A stretch of DNA of 64,000 bases, taken from Bacteroidales bacterium (GTDB lineage: Bacteria; Bacteroidota; Bacteroidia; Bacteroidales; VadinHA17). The position numbers were made by a program, and so were the translations under genes. This document shows, piece after piece, positions 26,052 to 36,378 of the stretch (positions within the stretch are counted from its first letter, which is position 1; each line of letters begins with the position of its first letter). The stretch lies in the NCBI GenBank assembly GCA_021738535.1, contig JAIPBU010000019.1:1-64000 (forward strand). Direction: 5' to 3'. The notes under the pieces were generated by a model. It was not told where the DNA came from. It saw only the letters and a list, made by a program, of their open reading frames with translations, and ran no database searches.

Positions 26052-27530
26052 TTACTTAACAGATCTGGTATCCCACCACATCTGCTCACCCCAGAAGAAG
26101 TCGACTATACCAGTATTCCACTGGTTTACAACATCTTCATTATAGGTTGATTCATTAGATGGATAAGGCCACCTGAAAGGCGGACGGTCATATCCATTTC
26201 CGAAGTAAGGTGAACCCGGTGCATGAGGAAGCTGTGGTACATCAGTACGACGGGTTTCTGCCCATGCTTCATGTCCCTGCTTAAAGAGCGAGAACCATTT
26301 CTGGAAATAAATCTTCTGCAGGTTAGTATATCCGAGTGTTCCTGTATTGTCATCCCATGCTACATCAGCATTTGCCATGTAAGCTGTTATGTCGGCAGCA
26401 TCCACACCATGTTCTTCCATGGCAGCTGTAATACCTGCTTCATAAGCAGCCTGTGCATCACCTGTAGCAAGACCTCTTTCATAAGCTTCAGCCTTAAGGA
26501 ATTCAACTTCAGCATACCTCATCATATAGCTGAGACCTGTTGGATCGTCGCGATACCTCTCTCCAAGACGTGAGATCTCATTAAGCTGGAAGTCACCTTC
26601 ATTAGCTTCTGCTATACCAACCACAACACCACGGTACTGACCGTCTGATGCTGCAGGATGAGCATATTCCGGTAACCTCGGGTCATTAAGATCGAGCATA
26701 AAATCGACTATTGTTTTAGCAATAGCATGGTCATCACGACCGGTTGAATTAGACATCCAAGGCTCACGCCATGCTGAACCATCCCACTGTAGTGCAACCA
26801 TTTCAGCATTGCTCTCAAGTATCGGGTAAGTAGCAGGATCATCAAGTATCTTTGAAATTTCAGCTGAAGCAGTTGTTTCATCAACATCAGACATCCTTAT
26901 GGCTACTCTCAGATGGAGTGAATTTGCAAATTTTTTCCACCATGAAATATCACCGCCTAACAGTATATCTGCGTCTGTAACAATACCTGTATTTGCAGCA
27001 AACTTGGTGTTTGCATCTTCAAGCATTGTAAGCAGTCCATTGTAAACAGTTTCCTGTGAGTCATACTGGGGCTGGATAATTCCGTCTTCTCCCTGTGCAC
27101 CTTCGGTGAAAGGAACGGCACCCCATGTATCGGTCATTTTCTGCCAGAGGAATGCACTCATTGTCATTGCTATAGCTTCGAGGTTGGTATTACCTGCCTC
27201 CTGGGCCTTGTCAATGATCTTCCTGATATCCAGCTGTGCATACATATGACTGTTCCAGTCGCCATTAATATGGCCTTCCCTGAATTCATAGCGACTCTCA
27301 TCAATATACTGGATTTTACCAGTGTGATGTGCAAAACTGGCTGAGTATTCCGCCTCTGTAATATCATACAGGAAGTCATTTGAATAACGTTCCACATAAG
27401 TCAGTATATTCATTGCCGGCACATCAACAGGGTTGTTCGGGTCACTGTTCAGATCTTCCCAGCCCTCGGTACAACTACCGACAAACAAAACCACTAGCAG
27501 GGAAGCTATTATATATTTAATTTTCTTCAT
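26052..27530 (-). CDS. SusD/RagB-family outer-membrane lipoprotein
   Basis: A 492-residue nutrient-binding lipoprotein that forms the lid on the SusC-type channel. The lipobox VGSC gives Cys20 in MKKIKYIIASLLVVLFVGSC. The family's TPR-like helical body is visible (YAQLDIRKIIDKAQEAG; AIAMTMSAFLWQKMTDTWGAVPF). The form is the SusD-like group 2 (SusD/RagB nutrient-binding outer membrane lipoprotein) rather than starch SusD. It lies 18 bases after the susC-like gene. Because peptidase genes surround the pair and no glycoside hydrolase is present, oligopeptide rather than glycan is the likely cargo, as in RagAB; that is inference. Confidence 0.92.
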   Translation of the reverse strand: MKKIKYIIASLLVVLFVGSCTEGWEDLNSDPNNPVDVPAMNILTYVERYSNDFLYDITEAEYSASFAHHTGKIQYIDESRYEFREGHINGDWNSHMYAQLDIRKIIDKAQEAGNTNLEAIAMTMSAFLWQKMTDTWGAVPFTEGAQGEDGIIQPQYDSQETVYNGLLTMLEDANTKFAANTGIVTDADILLGGDISWWKKFANSLHLRVAIRMSDVDETTASAEISKILDDPATYPILESNAEMVALQWDGSAWREPWMSNSTGRDDHAIAKTIVDFMLDLNDPRLPEYAHPAASDGQYRGVVVGIAEANEGDFQLNEISRLGERYRDDPTGLSYMMRYAEVEFLKAEAYERGLATGDAQAAYEAGITAAMEEHGVDAADITAYMANADVAWDDNTGTLGYTNLQKIYFQKWFSLFKQGHEAWAETRRTDVPQLPHAPGSPYFGNGYDRPPFRWPYPSNESTYNEDVVNQWNTGIVDFFWGEQMWWDTRSVK

Positions 27531-27548
27531 AATTATACTTTTTATAGA

Positions 27549-30500
27549 TTAAAAGTCAACACTTAACTTGAATCCCAAACTCTGAGTTGGTGGCAGCTGA
27601 TATTGCTCAAATCCTGATGAAGTATTACCGGTACCATAACCAGTTTCCGGGTCAATACCGATAGTATTACTAGGATCAGTGTAGAGTATTGCAAGGTTTC
27701 TTCCTACAATTGAGATATTCAGGTTGCTGAAGAGGTTTGAATTCAATGGTACATTGTATCCAAGGATCACCTCGCGTAGCTTAACATAGGTTCCATCGAA
27801 AAGGGCAGGAGTTGTCATACCCCACCATCCACCGAAGTAAGCCTGTGGTGAAATAGCAGTAGTATTGGGTTGACCTGAACTTTCATATACTCCGTCAAGT
27901 ACTAGTCCGTTTTCACGTATACCGCCTTCCACAGTCTCCTGTGATACACCGGCATAACCACCGAACCATTTTGTTACAGAGTAGATGTCGCCTCCCCATT
28001 TTGCATCGATAAGGAAAGAAGCGTTGAAATTCTTGTACCTAAAGCTGTTATTGATACCACCTATCCAGTCAGGCATCATGTTACCAACATTTGTAAGATC
28101 AGAATTCTTAACGGGAAATCCGTCATCCGCGATGAGCAGTTGCCCGTCTTCATTATACATATAGTCTCTTCCGTAGAACTGACCGTAAGGCTCTCCAACC
28201 CTTGCTTCAAGTGTTGTTGGGCTCCATGTACTATTCAGAACATACTTGTCAAGTCCGGGAGCGAGCTCATTAACAACCGTTTCAGTTGTTGACCAGTTAA
28301 CCGTTACATCCCAGTTAAATCCTGCAGGATTACGCAGTATACCTGCTGTCATCTGCAGTTCAACACCGCTTGTCTGTATCTCACCTGCATTAATAAGCTG
28401 TGAATCGAAACCTGATGAACGTGATACGGCAACAGACAGGATCTGGTTATTGGTAAGATTATTATAGTAAGTAAAATCAAGACCAAACCTGTTCATGAAA
28501 AACTTAAGTTCCGCACCAACCTCGATTGATGTTGTGAACTCAGGCTGCAGGTTAGCGGGAGGTATCTGGCCCGGGTAAGAATACTGTGATATTCCGCCGA
28601 AAGGAGTAGCTGACCCATAAGTAGCCTGTAGATTGTAAGGTCCGGTATCACTACCTACCTTGGCCCATGATCCTCTCAATTTACCAAATGACAGTGCAGA
28701 ATCACCAAGTCCGAATGTCTCGGTAAATATCCAGCCAACACTTGCAGAAGGATAGAAATAACTCCAGCTGTCAGGAGGAAGTGTTGAACTCCAGTCGTTT
28801 CTTGCTGTGAAGTCAACAAACAGGTAATCCCTGAATGCGATATTCAAAGCACCAAAAACACTGTTTGTCTCAAATTTTGAGAAAGAATCACCTGTTGATG
28901 GTGTTCCGTCAACATTACTGATTGTAAACAGGTTAGGCACTGTCAACCTTGATGCTCCAAGATAGAAATACTTATAGTCATAACTACGGTAGTTTACACC
29001 AAGGTTACCGCTTAAGTTAAGATCGCTGCCGACATCCTTGTCAAAGAACAGGAAAGCATCAGCATTTGATTCTTTTCTTGTACGGTTTGATTCACCAAAC
29101 TCACCACCTTCATTTTTATTCGCGTTGGACAATTCGTAGATAACAGATTTACGGAACTCATTGTAATAGTCGAGTCCATACCTGAACCTGAAATCAAGCC
29201 AGCCGGTGATCCTGTAATCAAGGGTCATATTACCAAAGATACGGTCACGGTCACGCTGTGTCTGGTTCTTATAAACTGTCCAGTAAGGATTGTTATGATA
29301 GTTGGTGTTCCAGTTATAAGGTCTTCCGTTAGGCCATGCTGCTGTAGGCTCCATCATAGTGTCCCAGTTCTCTTCCAGGAGTTTCATATCCACCTGGCGT
29401 CCGAACCAACCACCTATTGACTGGACAACGTTCTGACTGGAATAACCCTGTCCGGGAAGGTTGTCATTATGAGTATTTACATAATTGATATTGGCACTCA
29501 GTTTAAGGTCGTCAGTAGGCATCACTGATGCATTAACATTCAGTGAATTCCTTGTCTGGTCAGTTCCGGGTATGGCACCTTTCTGCTGCAGGTTGGTATA
29601 ACTTAACCTTGCGGCTGATTTTTCACCGCCCCCGTTAAGGGTAAGGTTATTCTGTGATGTTATTCCAATCTGGTAGAAGTCCCTTACATTATTGGGATGT
29701 GACACCCAGGGCTGCTGCTCACCATGGAACTGGTCAAGAACAAGGCCTGCATCCAGTCTTGGTCCCCATGACTCGTCAAATCCATCATTTACACCGTTTC
29801 CGTCGCCGTCAACATAACTGAAGGATATATTTTCAGCCCACTCCTGGTAGGTCCATCCTTCATATGCATCGCCGGGTTCGGTGTTACGATTATAAATAAA
29901 TTCACTACCGTTGGCTCCCTGGCCATATTCATTCTGGTAGTTTGCGATTTTTGATACTCTGTCAAAAGTTGTTGTACTTGAGAAAGATACTCCGAGTCCC
30001 TGTCCTCTTTTACCTTTCTTTGTGGTAACGAGAACAACCCCGTTACGTGCACGGCTACCATAAAGAGCGGCAGCATTTGCACCTTTCAGGATAGAGATAG
30101 ACTCAACGTTCTCGGGGTCGATGTCCATGGCATTGTTACCATAGTCAGTACCACCCCACTGAGAAGGAGCAGAAGAGGAGTTGGATATAGGTGTACCATC
30201 AACTACCCAGAGGGGCTGGTTTGAACCAAAAGAATTGATACCCCTGATCTTTATCTGTGTTGACGCACCAACAGCTCCTGAGTTACTGGTGATCTGGACG
30301 CCTGCAACCTTACCGGCAAGAGAGTTAACAATGTTAGCCTCTTTAGCCTGGTTGAGCTCCTCACCCTTAACATCCTGAACTGCATATCCAAGTGCTTTTT
30401 TCTCCCTTGAAATACCAAGGGCCGTTACCACTACCTCATCAATACCCAGAAGGTCCGGCTCCATAACTATATCAATAGTAGTACGGTTGCCAACTTCTTC

Positions 30501-30752
30501 CTCTACTTTCTGCATCCCGATAAACTGGAATACTAGAGTGGCAGGTCCTTCGGGTACGGTGAGAGTGTATTGCCCGTCAGCATTAGTTGTAGTACCCATT
30601 GTGGTACCTTTCACTACAACCGATACACCGGGAATTGGGCCTTCTCCTTCCACAGAAGAAGTAACCGTACCATTAATAACCACTGTTTGAGCCATAAGGA
30701 CTGATAGTCCGGTTAGCACAAACAATGAGAAAACCAGTGTTAGTTTCTTCAT
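27549..30752 (-). CDS. SusC/RagA-family TonB-linked outer-membrane transporter
   Basis: A 1067-residue TonB-dependent importer. It has a signal peptide (MKKLTLVFSLFVLTGLSVLMAQ), a carboxypeptidase-regulatory-like domain at about 24-105 (VVINGTVTSSVEGEGPIPGV), the SusC junction motif DEVVVTALG, a plug domain at about 115-235 (VNSLAGKVAGVQITSNSG, IRGINSF, VDGTPI, ESISILKGANAAALYGSRA), and a large beta-barrel ending in the aromatic residue F (SLGFKLSVDF). It works with the SusD-like lid protein downstream to bring large peptides or other oligomers into the periplasm, energised by TonB-ExbBD encoded elsewhere. A good phylum-type promoter precedes it and a strong terminator ends the operon. Confidence 0.95.
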   Translation of the reverse strand: MKKLTLVFSLFVLTGLSVLMAQTVVINGTVTSSVEGEGPIPGVSVVVKGTTMGTTTNADGQYTLTVPEGPATLVFQFIGMQKVEEEVGNRTTIDIVMEPDLLGIDEVVVTALGISREKKALGYAVQDVKGEELNQAKEANIVNSLAGKVAGVQITSNSGAVGASTQIKIRGINSFGSNQPLWVVDGTPISNSSSAPSQWGGTDYGNNAMDIDPENVESISILKGANAAALYGSRARNGVVLVTTKKGKRGQGLGVSFSSTTTFDRVSKIANYQNEYGQGANGSEFIYNRNTEPGDAYEGWTYQEWAENISFSYVDGDGNGVNDGFDESWGPRLDAGLVLDQFHGEQQPWVSHPNNVRDFYQIGITSQNNLTLNGGGEKSAARLSYTNLQQKGAIPGTDQTRNSLNVNASVMPTDDLKLSANINYVNTHNDNLPGQGYSSQNVVQSIGGWFGRQVDMKLLEENWDTMMEPTAAWPNGRPYNWNTNYHNNPYWTVYKNQTQRDRDRIFGNMTLDYRITGWLDFRFRYGLDYYNEFRKSVIYELSNANKNEGGEFGESNRTRKESNADAFLFFDKDVGSDLNLSGNLGVNYRSYDYKYFYLGASRLTVPNLFTISNVDGTPSTGDSFSKFETNSVFGALNIAFRDYLFVDFTARNDWSSTLPPDSWSYFYPSASVGWIFTETFGLGDSALSFGKLRGSWAKVGSDTGPYNLQATYGSATPFGGISQYSYPGQIPPANLQPEFTTSIEVGAELKFFMNRFGLDFTYYNNLTNNQILSVAVSRSSGFDSQLINAGEIQTSGVELQMTAGILRNPAGFNWDVTVNWSTTETVVNELAPGLDKYVLNSTWSPTTLEARVGEPYGQFYGRDYMYNEDGQLLIADDGFPVKNSDLTNVGNMMPDWIGGINNSFRYKNFNASFLIDAKWGGDIYSVTKWFGGYAGVSQETVEGGIRENGLVLDGVYESSGQPNTTAISPQAYFGGWWGMTTPALFDGTYVKLREVILGYNVPLNSNLFSNLNISIVGRNLAILYTDPSNTIGIDPETGYGTGNTSSGFEQYQLPPTQSLGFKLSVDF

Positions 30753-30783
30753 AAATTTAAGTTTTAGGTTCGTAATATGGTAT

Positions 30784-30813
30784 CAAATGTAAAAGATAAT
30801 TCTTAAAAACAAA
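30784..30813 (-). promoter_or_regulatory. Promoter of the susCD operon
   Basis: Minus strand TTTG (30810-30813), 18 bases, then TACATTTG (30784-30791), followed 31 bases later by the susC-like start. The -7 box is a perfect TAnnTTTG match and the spacing is one base shorter than the usual 19-21. Confidence 0.65.
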
Positions 30814-30924
30814 AGATCATTGTCACATTTTATGCATATATGAGCATAATTTAACATTAAGGTGGTATTTATTCTTATGCTAATTATGCGTTTAAAGTTG
30901 TAGGAAAACAGTTTCAGAACCTGC

Positions 30925-32205
30925 TTATTCGCCCAGCCAGCTATTCAAAGTGTTTAGCACCAGGCTTTTCCGGGTTTCAGGCAGATTTTTTATCCTTGTA
31001 CGGTGATCACCTCCTCTCTTCATGACCTTAATTGAACTGGAATTTTCATTTAACTCCACTCCTGTAGCCGACCAGGTATCCTGCATACCATATATATAGA
31101 TAAAGTTGGAAGCATAACTTACGTAATCATTGACTTCCTTCATTAAAGAGTAATCATATTCCAACTCAAGGCCCTCAGGGGCAGAAAAGCTAAAGTCAGG
31201 CTTTTCGCCGTCTTTTGCATATTCAAGTAATCCGTCGAAAAGATCAAAACGGTAACCTTAATAACCAATCTCTGTCAGGGCCTGGTAGAAAAATGGTTCG
31301 AAATTTTTTATTCCCCGGTCAGAGAAATAACTAATGTCTGAGATTGTAAAGAACTGTTTGAATACTTCTTCCGGTTCGGCATCTATTAATATATCCTCAC
31401 ACTCAGTATTACCCCACTGCCAGAATGCAAAATCATACTCAAGCACTGCATATTCAAAAGCTTTCTGAGGACCTCCCAGTCGCTCAAATGTCATATCCCG
31501 GCTTTTTGCAAGTTCAAGCATCATGGGATAATAAATATCCCTGTTCTCCAGGATGTTAAGCTGTGCTTTAAGTACCCTTTCACGGCAATAATCGGATCCT
31601 ACTGTATCCAGAAAGGTATATATCCTCTCATCTTCAGGGCCAAAATTAAGTGGCGCTACATATGGAACTCTTATATCTGCATCATCAGGGTAATAATAAC
31701 TGTGGTACATTACAGTCTGCCCGCCCTTACTTATACCAGTAGTTATCCATTTACCTGAAAACAGTTCACTGAATAATTCAATTACCCTGTGGTGATCTGA
31801 TGCTGCCTGGTAGGTATCAAGGTATTCCCAGTTAAGGCTGTCAGGCACTGATTCCCCGAAAAACCTGTGCTCAACAATAATCTGGTTGCAGCCGAGGTAT
31901 TCTGCCAGCTCGGTTGTATAGTTCCTGCCTGCACCATAGCCTTCTGTAACAAGTACTACCGGTTTATCCGCACCCGAATAGGATAAATATATCCTCTGGC
32001 TGAATTCATCCCCGCCCGGATTATTATGATCAAGGGGTTGCATAAGATGGATTTCATAGGCAGAGCGGAAAACAGAAGTATCAGCCTCCAGGGTATCAAT
32101 TCTTTCTGCATCAAGGCTTGTTAACCTTTCCCCGAGTGACATGTAGTCCTGGCCACAGGAAGCAAGAACTACACTCAGCAGAATAAAGGTAAGATGTTTA
32201 GTCAT
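30925..32205 (-). pseudogene. S37-family tripeptidyl aminopeptidase gene broken by one TAA
   Basis: A proline-specific tripeptidyl peptidase (S37/PS-10 type) of 427 codons. It reads MTKHLTFILLSVVLASC (lipobox, Cys17) then the nucleophile Ser159 in TTGISKGGQT. Codon 316 is TAA (31260-31258, minus strand) between TEIGY and GYRFDLFDG. The same frame then stays open for 111 more codons to the natural stop, through YGMQDTWSATG (expected catalytic Asp) and GGDHRTRI (expected catalytic His). Family members read Y-Y-G-Y here, so a Tyr codon has probably changed to TAA by one base. The product ending at the TAA would lack two of the three catalytic residues. It follows the Xaa-Pro aminopeptidase gene by 39 bases on the same strand. 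The change could be a genuine recent nonsense mutation or a sequencing error. Confidence 0.85.
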
Positions 32206-32244
32206 GTTTAATTAAATTAGAGTTTAAAGCTTAAGATTAATTGT

Positions 32245-34026
32245 TTAGATTGATGCGGTTTTTGCTTTCAGCCATTGCTTGATCTCCGCCGGTACCAACC
32301 TGCCCAGGATACTGTAAACCAGCTTATGGTAATCATTGAGCCATTGCAGTTCTTCATCTGTCATCAGCGATTTATCAACAAGGGAAGTATCAATATAGCA
32401 GAGTGTAATGGTGTCGAATTTTAAAAATTGACCGTATTCCGTCTCTTCATCTTCAGTGCAAAGAACCAGGTTCTCTGTTCTGAATCCATACTCGCCTTCC
32501 CGGTAGATAGCAGGCTCATCTGACAGTAACATTCCCGGTTCAATAATTGTCTTTAAATCTCCTGAAGCCCCTGATCCGATAGTCTGCGGGCCTTCATGAA
32601 CATTCAGAAAATAACCTACTCCATGCCCGGTGCCATGTCCATAATTCATTCCATGGTCCCATAACGGCTTCCTGGCCATCATTTCAATCTGGTACCCTTT
32701 TGTTCCAAGAGGGAATTTAGCCATAGCAAGGTCAATAGTTCCTTTCAGGGCAAGGGTAAAGTCTTTCTTTTGTTGCTCAGTAGGTTCCGACAGCGCTATT
32801 GTACGGGTTATGTCAGTTGTGCCGCCGTAATACTGTCCCCCGCTGTCAAGCAGGAATATACCCTCATGCTTCAGTTCAGCATCGGTTTCGGGTGTTGCAC
32901 AATAATGTGGCATTGCTCCGTGCTCATTATATCCTGCAATAGTTGCGAAGCTTGGACCCACACAATCTTCCTGCTCCATCCTGAAAGCAAGTAATTTGTC
33001 TGATGCACTGATCTCAGTAATCTTTTCACTGCCAATATTTTTTTCAAGCCAGTGAAAGAATTTCGTAAGGGCAACACCATCCTTTATCATTACCCTCCTT
33101 ATATTTTCAATCTCCACCTCATTCTTAATGGCCTTCATCCTGGTTGGAATGCTAATATCCTCAATAACTTCAAGATTTTTGTCCAGTACACTAATAAGTG
33201 AAGCAGAGGTAGTCCCCGGGGTAAAGATAAGAGAAGATCCTGCGTCCAGTTGCGATAATTTTTCTTCAATATTCTCATATGGTAATAATACCACATTGTC
33301 TCTATATAAATCATCCTTAAGCTGACCTGGTATCTTTTTATTATCTGCAAAGAGGTAGATCTCATTCATTGTAAGCAGGGCAAAGGAGGTGAATAGCGGG
33401 CTGTAATTAACATCACCTCCCCTTATGTTAAGCAACCAGGCAATATCATCCAGCGAGGTAATCAAATGGTGGTCGGCCCCCATCTCTTTCATCCTGCTGC
33501 GGACATCATCCAACTTTTCCTTCCTGTTTTTACCTGCAAATTTAAGATGGTGTTCAAAAGCCATTGCATCCGGAAGCGGAGGTCTGTTTTTCCATACCGG
33601 GGAAACCAGGTCATGATCCGTCTCAACTCTTATTCGCTTACGGCTGAAAGTTTTTTCCATCAATCTTAGAATACCCATGGGTATTATCCTGCCATCAACC
33701 CCTGCCCTGCTGCTTTCAGGAAGATTATCCCTCAGCCAGTCAATATATTCAGGTGTATGGGGTATCTTAAGTTTCATCAACTCAAACCCTGAACCTTCCA
33801 GTTGTCCGGCAGCCTGAATAAAGTACCTTGAGTCAGTCCACAGCCCGGCAAAATCCTTTGTAATCACAACGTTGGCAGCAGATCCCGTAAAACCTGTTAA
33901 CCAGCTGATTATACGCCAGTGGGCAGGAACATATTCTCCAAGGTGAGGGTCGGTTACCGGGATAATATATGCGTCCAGGTTATTCTCCTCCATCAGTTTC
34001 CTTACCTGCTGTAAATTTTTGTTCAT
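32245..34026 (-). CDS. pepP: Xaa-Pro aminopeptidase (aminopeptidase P, M24B)
   Basis: A 593-residue cytoplasmic metallopeptidase that removes the N-terminal residue before proline. It has the three-domain form found in eukaryotes and Bacteroidota, with two creatinase-like N-terminal domains (start RKLMEENNLDAYIIPVTDPHLGEY) and a pita-bread catalytic domain from about residue 310. The dinuclear metal ligands are seen in LLDSGGQYYGGTTDITRT (two Asp), GHGTGHGVGYFLNVHEGP (His), LLSDEPAIY (Glu) and YGFRTENLVL (Glu). There is no signal peptide. It is upstream of the broken S37 gene on the same strand and complements the periplasmic Xaa-Pro enzymes nearby. Confidence 0.95.
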   Translation of the reverse strand: MNKNLQQVRKLMEENNLDAYIIPVTDPHLGEYVPAHWRIISWLTGFTGSAANVVITKDFAGLWTDSRYFIQAAGQLEGSGFELMKLKIPHTPEYIDWLRDNLPESSRAGVDGRIIPMGILRLMEKTFSRKRIRVETDHDLVSPVWKNRPPLPDAMAFEHHLKFAGKNRKEKLDDVRSRMKEMGADHHLITSLDDIAWLLNIRGGDVNYSPLFTSFALLTMNEIYLFADNKKIPGQLKDDLYRDNVVLLPYENIEEKLSQLDAGSSLIFTPGTTSASLISVLDKNLEVIEDISIPTRMKAIKNEVEIENIRRVMIKDGVALTKFFHWLEKNIGSEKITEISASDKLLAFRMEQEDCVGPSFATIAGYNEHGAMPHYCATPETDAELKHEGIFLLDSGGQYYGGTTDITRTIALSEPTEQQKKDFTLALKGTIDLAMAKFPLGTKGYQIEMMARKPLWDHGMNYGHGTGHGVGYFLNVHEGPQTIGSGASGDLKTIIEPGMLLSDEPAIYREGEYGFRTENLVLCTEDEETEYGQFLKFDTITLCYIDTSLVDKSLMTDEELQWLNDYHKLVYSILGRLVPAEIKQWLKAKTASI

Positions 34027-34078
34027 AGCTTATCTATTTAAATTCATTTTTAAGCAAATTGCTTTTTTATCTATGGTA

Positions 34079-34118
34079 TGAGATTCTTCACCTCCCTCCG
34101 GTCGGTTCAGAATGACAG
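34079..34118. repeat. Intergenic repeat TGAGATTCTTC...TCAGAATGAC
   Basis: A 40-base imperfect palindrome with outer arms ATTCT / AGAAT and inner CCTCC-CTCCGG-TCGG. It lies between pepP and the DPP4-type gene. The same end motifs (TGAGAT[T/C]CTTC and TCAG[A/G]ATGAC) occur at 60510-60584, so this is a dispersed repeat family with hairpin potential. Confidence 0.55.
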
Positions 34119-34119
34119 C

Positions 34120-36264
34120 TTATTGTTCCAGGCCGAACCATTTAATCCAGTGGCGATGATCCTCATTGCGGCTGTGCATACCTTTTGGACCTCCCCAGCC
34201 GTGGCGCCCACCGGGATAGATCATAAAATCAAATATTTTACCTTCATCCTGGAGTTTTGATATCAGCCAGATTGAGTTTTGCATATGCACATTATCATCA
34301 GCCATACCATGAACAATATATAATTCACCTTTCAGGTTATTTGCATAAGTAAGCACCGAACCATTTTCATATCCTTCCGGGTTGTCCTGCGGGGTATCCA
34401 TAAAACGCTCAGTGTAAACATTATCATACAGGCGCCAGTCTGTAACTGAATATTTCGCTATACCATGAGTCCAGTAATCAGCCCCCCTGGTCAGTGCCAG
34501 GGCAGTTGTGTATCCACCGTACGAACCACCGGTTATACCCATTCTGCCTGCGTCAACCCATGGTTTGGATCTTAACCATTTAACAGCTTCAATATAGTCG
34601 TGCATTTCCCATTTACCCAGGTTACGATGCATATAATCAAGTCCGTTTTTGCCAAAATGGCCTGAGGCCCTGTGATCGACAGAAAATGTTATTATACCAT
34701 TCTCAGCGTACCAGTTGTTTCTTCCTCCCATATACCTGTTTCTTACTCCCCCGGCATCCGGTCCGCCATAGATTGTAAAAACGACAGGATATTTTTTTGT
34801 TTCATCAAAGTTATCAGGGTATGAAATTATAGCAGGAAGCATAAACCCGTCACCTGCCTCAATACGTATAAGTTCAAATTGTCCCTCTGCGTCATTCTCA
34901 CCGGCTTTCTTAATATCCCTTACTTTTTTTCCTTTGCTGTTATATGCAGTGATGCTTCCCGGGTTATCGAGACTTGACCACGTATCTATAATATATTTTC
35001 CTGATGGAGATATGCTGGCAGAGTGGCTGCCAGGTTGTGTAGAAAATTGTATTAAACCAGTACCGTCAAGGTTAACCCTGTATATATGGCTGTCAGTAGA
35101 CTCTTCTCCTGTTCCGGAGAAATAAACATGTTCATTTTCTTCATCAACCTTAAGTATACGCGTTACCCTCCAGTCAAAACCGGTGATCTGCGACAGTAAT
35201 TTACCATCCCAGTCATAATAATAAAGATTCATCCAGTCAGAAGCACAGCTTCGAATAATGAAACCTGATCCATTCTCCATTACATAATTATCCGTAAAAA
35301 AATCGACCCAGGTTTCTCTCTTTTCCCTGTAAATCTCTTTGAAATCACCGCTTGTTATATCGGCAAGAATAAACCTCATATCATTCTGGTCACGATTAAG
35401 CACCTGAACCATAAGCTTTTCGCTGTCAGGAGTCCAGTCGGGCCACGCAATATACTGATCAATACTGTCATCTGTTTTCACCCATGTGGTTTTAGCTGAC
35501 TCAATATCTACAATCCCTATTTTAACTTTTGGATTCGGATCGCCTGGTTTGGGATACGGGGTGATCTCCTGTGTCCCATGCAATCCGTCTTCCTCATCTA
35601 TTCTGTTAATGATAAATTCAGGTACTTCAGTTTCATCAGTATGAAGATATGCCAGTTTTCTGCTGTCTGGAGACCACCAGAAAGCAGCATACCTGCTGGC
35701 CCTTCCCAGTATTTCTTCCATATATACCCATGAGGCATAACCATTATATATTTTTCCGCGGGCTCCTTCAGTCAGCCTCTTTTCCTTAGCAGTTGCCAGG
35801 TCATAAATAAACAGGTCTCTTTTCTTTGTATAGGCAATAAGCTGTCCATCAGGTGACCATCTCGGGTTATTTTCCTCAAAGCTGTCATCAGTAATTTTCC
35901 CGGCCTTTTCATCTCCCAGCCTGTAAATCCACAGGTCATTATCTTTATCAAGTATTACACACTGGTTATCAGGGCTCAAAACACTCCGGTATCCAAGCGA
36001 AAAACCTTCCGGCAGGGCTTGCATAAATTCATCCCTCTGGTTTATATAATCATCATAAATTTCCTTTTTTCCTGTTTTTACGTGAACACGCATAACAACC
36101 CTGTTTCCATCATCATCGCTTGATCGCTCCAGGTAGTGATTATCATCAGCCCATCCAATGATGCCACCTGATTGGCCACGGTATTGTGCATTAATATCAG
36201 CTATAGTACTGAAAAACATTACAATTGCAATAGCAGAAACAAAAAAGACAGTTTTATTTTTCAT
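34120..36264 (-). CDS. DPP4-type dipeptidyl peptidase (S9B)
   Basis: A 714-residue exported serine peptidase that releases Xaa-Pro or Xaa-Ala dipeptides from N-termini. The signal peptide covers about residues 1-26 (ending in ADINAQ). An eight-bladed propeller (about 40-450) is seen through SPDNQ, SPDGQLIAY, SPDSRKLAY and TPDSEKLM motifs and the DPP4-type double-Glu loop YASWVYMEEILGRASRYAAF. The hydrolase domain has Ser in GGSYGGYTTALA, Asp in HGMADDNVHMQ and His in YPGGRHGWGG. It is a periplasmic partner for the prolyl oligopeptidase and S15 enzymes, divergent from the acyltransferase gene. Confidence 0.95.
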   Translation of the reverse strand: MKNKTVFFVSAIAIVMFFSTIADINAQYRGQSGGIIGWADDNHYLERSSDDDGNRVVMRVHVKTGKKEIYDDYINQRDEFMQALPEGFSLGYRSVLSPDNQCVILDKDNDLWIYRLGDEKAGKITDDSFEENNPRWSPDGQLIAYTKKRDLFIYDLATAKEKRLTEGARGKIYNGYASWVYMEEILGRASRYAAFWWSPDSRKLAYLHTDETEVPEFIINRIDEEDGLHGTQEITPYPKPGDPNPKVKIGIVDIESAKTTWVKTDDSIDQYIAWPDWTPDSEKLMVQVLNRDQNDMRFILADITSGDFKEIYREKRETWVDFFTDNYVMENGSGFIIRSCASDWMNLYYYDWDGKLLSQITGFDWRVTRILKVDEENEHVYFSGTGEESTDSHIYRVNLDGTGLIQFSTQPGSHSASISPSGKYIIDTWSSLDNPGSITAYNSKGKKVRDIKKAGENDAEGQFELIRIEAGDGFMLPAIISYPDNFDETKKYPVVFTIYGGPDAGGVRNRYMGGRNNWYAENGIITFSVDHRASGHFGKNGLDYMHRNLGKWEMHDYIEAVKWLRSKPWVDAGRMGITGGSYGGYTTALALTRGADYWTHGIAKYSVTDWRLYDNVYTERFMDTPQDNPEGYENGSVLTYANNLKGELYIVHGMADDNVHMQNSIWLISKLQDEGKIFDFMIYPGGRHGWGGPKGMHSRNEDHRHWIKWFGLEQ

Positions 36265-36351
36265 TATTCAGGTTTTTAAATTAAGCAACTAATGTAATCA
36301 ATTGTCCAGAATTGATGAATGATATTGCTGAATAACACAAATAAAGTTTCG

Positions 36352-36359
36352 TACCTTTG
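36352..36359 (+). promoter_or_regulatory. -7 box of the acyltransferase gene
   Basis: TACCTTTG, a perfect TAnnTTTG match. Transcription would start near 36366, which excludes the upstream ATG at 36319 and supports the start at 36379. A GAAGGG purine run at 36371-36376 lies just before that ATG. Confidence 0.55.
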
Positions 36360-36378
36360 CCCAGAATTCAGAAGGGTA

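Noticed and set aside
31258-31260. Recoding of the internal stop as selenocysteine or pyrrolysine
   Set aside because: The codon is TAA, not TGA or TAG, and the family has Tyr here; a point mutation or base-call error is simpler.
36319-36378. Upstream ATG as the acyltransferase start
   Set aside because: It lies upstream of and across a perfect -7 box; the start at 36379 gives a normal N-terminus.
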